Assembly (NCBI GenBank): GCA_025594325.1 | Contig: JANHCV010000003.1 | Coordinates: 124,001-188,000 of the forward strand | Length of the DNA: 64,000 nucleotides | Origin: Blastocladiella emersonii ATCC 22665 | Taxonomy: Eukaryota; Blastocladiomycota; Blastocladiomycetes; Blastocladiales; Blastocladiaceae | Direction: 5' to 3' | Shown here: positions 62,351-64,000 of the stretch, in pieces | Position numbering within the stretch: the stretch's first letter is position 1 | Layout of the letters: every line of letters begins with the position of its first letter | Program-made: the position numbers and the translations under genes | Notes under the pieces: model-generated | Database searches by the model: none | Told to the model about the DNA's origin: nothing | Seen by the model: the letters and a program-made list of their open reading frames with translations, nothing else

Positions 62351-62640
62351 AGATCTGTTTCTCACTCATCGAACTCTCCCGTTGTGTGCTGAGATCTCTC
62401 GCTTGGCGAAGATCGCTTGAAAATCTCACAGGTCTCCTCAGCGGCGGGGAATCTACGTTCGTTGCGAAGATCTATCGGCCCTGACGGAGTCGAGCTCGGC
62501 TGGACGGGAGGGATAGATCTATGGTGAGATCTATAGAAAACATAGGTTTGCAGTGGATTTCTACGTAGATCTTCCCCAGCTATTATGGCCCCCAAAACCC
62601 TAAGATCTATGAAAGATCTAGCTAGATCTCTTTGAGATCT
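62351..62640. repeat. AGATCT cluster 2
   Basis: About ten AGATCT sites occur in 290 bp (for example at 62392, 62467, 62515, 62527, 62567, 62603, 62614, 62624 and 62635). They include the 16-bp perfect palindrome AGATCTAGCTAGATCT at about 62614-62629. The segment has lower GC than its surroundings. Confidence 0.8.
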
Positions 62641-63489
62641 TGACTCCCAATTTCCCGATGGTGATCCTCTACCCCCTGCTCACGTCGCCATCCAGGAAGC
62701 CTGATGAGATGCATTGCGCAATCGGAAAGCGTGAATTTGTCGAGATCAGGCACGGTAATCACACAGGGCAATCGCTCGGCGTCCATGCGTGCGCACCACG
62801 CCATGCCGCGACCTTGCTCGTGATGCTGCCCTGATGGCCAGCCTTTTCATGCCTGGAGATTTCCCGCATCCATGTCGTCTGATCTCGTCTGCTGCGAGGC
62901 ACGCGCACGCTCTCCTCGCAAACGGCGCCAGAAGGCAACCCTCGGCGCCGCCACACAACTCTGCGATGGCGCAACGCGTCGTGCGGCGCGACGGGCCGCG
63001 TTTCAGAGCGCGAGCATGGGCGCCCACATGCACCTTGGCGACATTGCGATGGTGTCATGCCATTTCAATACTTGCACGCCAGCCGACGCCAGTTTACGCC
63101 AGTTTCGCCAGCTGGCGTAGTTGGTGAGGCCTTGGCTGAGCCGCCGCGTGCCGAACCGATCATCCTGAAAGCTTGAATTTGAGAGCGAACGACTTTCAGC
63201 ACACGATCTTTGACATTCTCACGAGAATCACGCCATGTGCCCATGAGGGCGAACTCGTCAACGCCCTGCGATCACTCTTTACCAACGCCTGGTCGCGTGG
63301 CCCAGATCACGGCCCGATCACAGCAGCGGATCGCGTAATGTTCCGACTTGCACGCGCTGTACATCCGGCCGTCAGTGGACTATAAAGAGCTCGCGTTCCC
63401 TCCCCTGAACCGACTTGAAAGGAGATTCGAACCAAGTTCACCGTCCGCCCTTCGAGACCTAGACTAGACGCTGCTGCTACACCCCGACC
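62641..63489. other. Intergenic region upstream of the oligopeptide transporter
   Basis: No gene is supported. Near 63078-63117 is a small nested repeat: ACGCCAGTTT-type units ending in the 12-bp palindrome CGCCAGCTGGCG at 63106-63117. A TATAAAG box-like word near 63382 lies about 107 bp before the transporter ATG and could be its TATA element. Confidence 0.5.
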
Positions 63490-64000
63490 ATGACCCGCGC
63501 CAACGAAAAGGCCGCCGAGAACGGCGAGGCCCCGACCAAGAAGGACTCGTTTGTCATCGACGAGGACTTTACTCGCATCGTCAACGAGCTGGCTCCGACC
63601 ACCGACGTACGGCTACACTTCGTGTCCGCCGCCGCAGGCCGCAGTCGGCACAATCCGCGGTCGACAAACTCCGTGGTCGCTCACACACCTCGGCGGCTCG
63701 ATTCTAGGATATCCAACTCCCCTCCCTCACCTTCCGCGACTGGTTCCTCGGCACCATCTTCCTCATCCTGCTCGGCGCCGTCAACACGCTCATGTCGTTC
63801 CGCACCAACGCCTTCGGAATCAGCTCGTACTTCGCTGTCCTGCTCGGCTACCCTCTCGGCAAGGCGATGCACGCATTCCTGCCCTCGTACCGCGTCAACC
63901 TGTTCGGCCTCTAGATCGACACGAATCCCGGCCCGTTCACCGTCAAGGAACACGTCCTGATCACTATCTTCGCATCGACGGGTGCGGGCGGCATCTACGG
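63490..64000 (+). CDS. Oligopeptide transporter (OPT family), 5' part, with an in-frame TAG
   Basis: Exon 1 is 63490-63606 (MTRANEKAAENGEAPTKKDS; VIDEDFTRIVNELAPTTD). A 101-nt intron (GTACGG...GATTCTAG) leads to exon 2 at 63708, which runs beyond the window. Exon 2 reads IQLPSLTFRDWFLGTIFLIL, then VNTLMSFRTNAFGISSYFAV and FLPSYRVNLFGL, TAG at 63912-63914, then IDTNPGPFTVKEHVLITIFA. Both sides of the stop match the OPT family (compare LFG...NPGPF.KEH.), whose members are proton-coupled importers of small peptides with 12-16 membrane spans. The stop replaces one codon in an otherwise perfect frame, so the gene is probably inactive or carries a point mutation. Confidence 0.8.

Noticed and set aside
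63912-63914. TAG as a reassigned sense codon
   Set aside because: The TBC, SH3 and EDC3 genes in this window end with TAG exactly where their families end, so the standard code holds.
63890-63920. A short intron (GTACCG...CTCTAG) removing the TAG in the transporter
   Set aside because: It would be only 28 nt, would delete conserved residues and would shift the frame.

Overview
This window is GC-rich eukaryotic nuclear DNA. It is densely packed with protein genes that carry many very short GT-AG introns, mostly 37-99 nt, usually with GTACG or GTGCG at the donor and TAG or CAG at the acceptor. The gene set includes GCN5, EDC3, TAH18, a NOX1-type NADPH oxidase and a flagellar dynein regulatory complex subunit (DRC5/TCTE1). 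Together these point to a flagellated (zoosporic) fungus. A Blastocladiomycota-like organism is my best guess, but that is inference, not a database result. TAG, TAA and TGA are all used as ordinary stops. I found no tRNA, rRNA, CRISPR array or complete transposon.

Layout. 1-8.7 kb: the 3' end of an HP1-type chromodomain gene, GCN5, a two-thioredoxin protein disulfide isomerase with an 11-nt micro-exon, an SH3-domain membrane protein and a small orphan gene. 8.8-16.5 kb: an accessory stretch with a CTTAG/CTAAG repeat patch, one orphan membrane-like ORF and several spliced loci that I cannot assign to a family. 16.8-19.9 kb: two intronless seven-transmembrane receptor-like genes. 20.6-33.5 kb: a housekeeping block (TAH18, XRCC3-like, EDC3, RBM25-like, an NDUFAF8-like twin-CX9C protein and a GRAM-TBC Rab GAP). 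34.2-41.8 kb: a NADPH oxidase followed by three more receptor paralogues in tandem. 42.2-55.9 kb: alanine-glyoxylate aminotransferase, DBP4 helicase, prohibitin 2, a 5'-nucleotidase, prefoldin 5, 14-3-3 and DRC5. 56-64 kb: a pair of leucine-rich-repeat paralogues (one frameshifted), a decayed gene lying between two clusters of AGATCT sites, and the start of an oligopeptide transporter interrupted by a TAG.

How the genes relate. Most are housekeeping genes in head-to-head or tail-to-tail pairs with very small gaps (97 bp between the TAH18 and XRCC3-like starts; 20-70 bp between several convergent ends). The most distinctive content is a local five-member family of 7TM receptor-like proteins. 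Three of them share an intron at one exact codon and a common upstream motif. The aminotransferase has an N-terminal mitochondrial-type presequence, and a GTAAG splice donor overlaps its stop codon. Splicing from that donor to a downstream TAG acceptor would replace the C-terminus with one ending Ala-Arg-Leu, a peroxisomal targeting signal. That would be a built-in switch between mitochondrion/cytosol and peroxisome.
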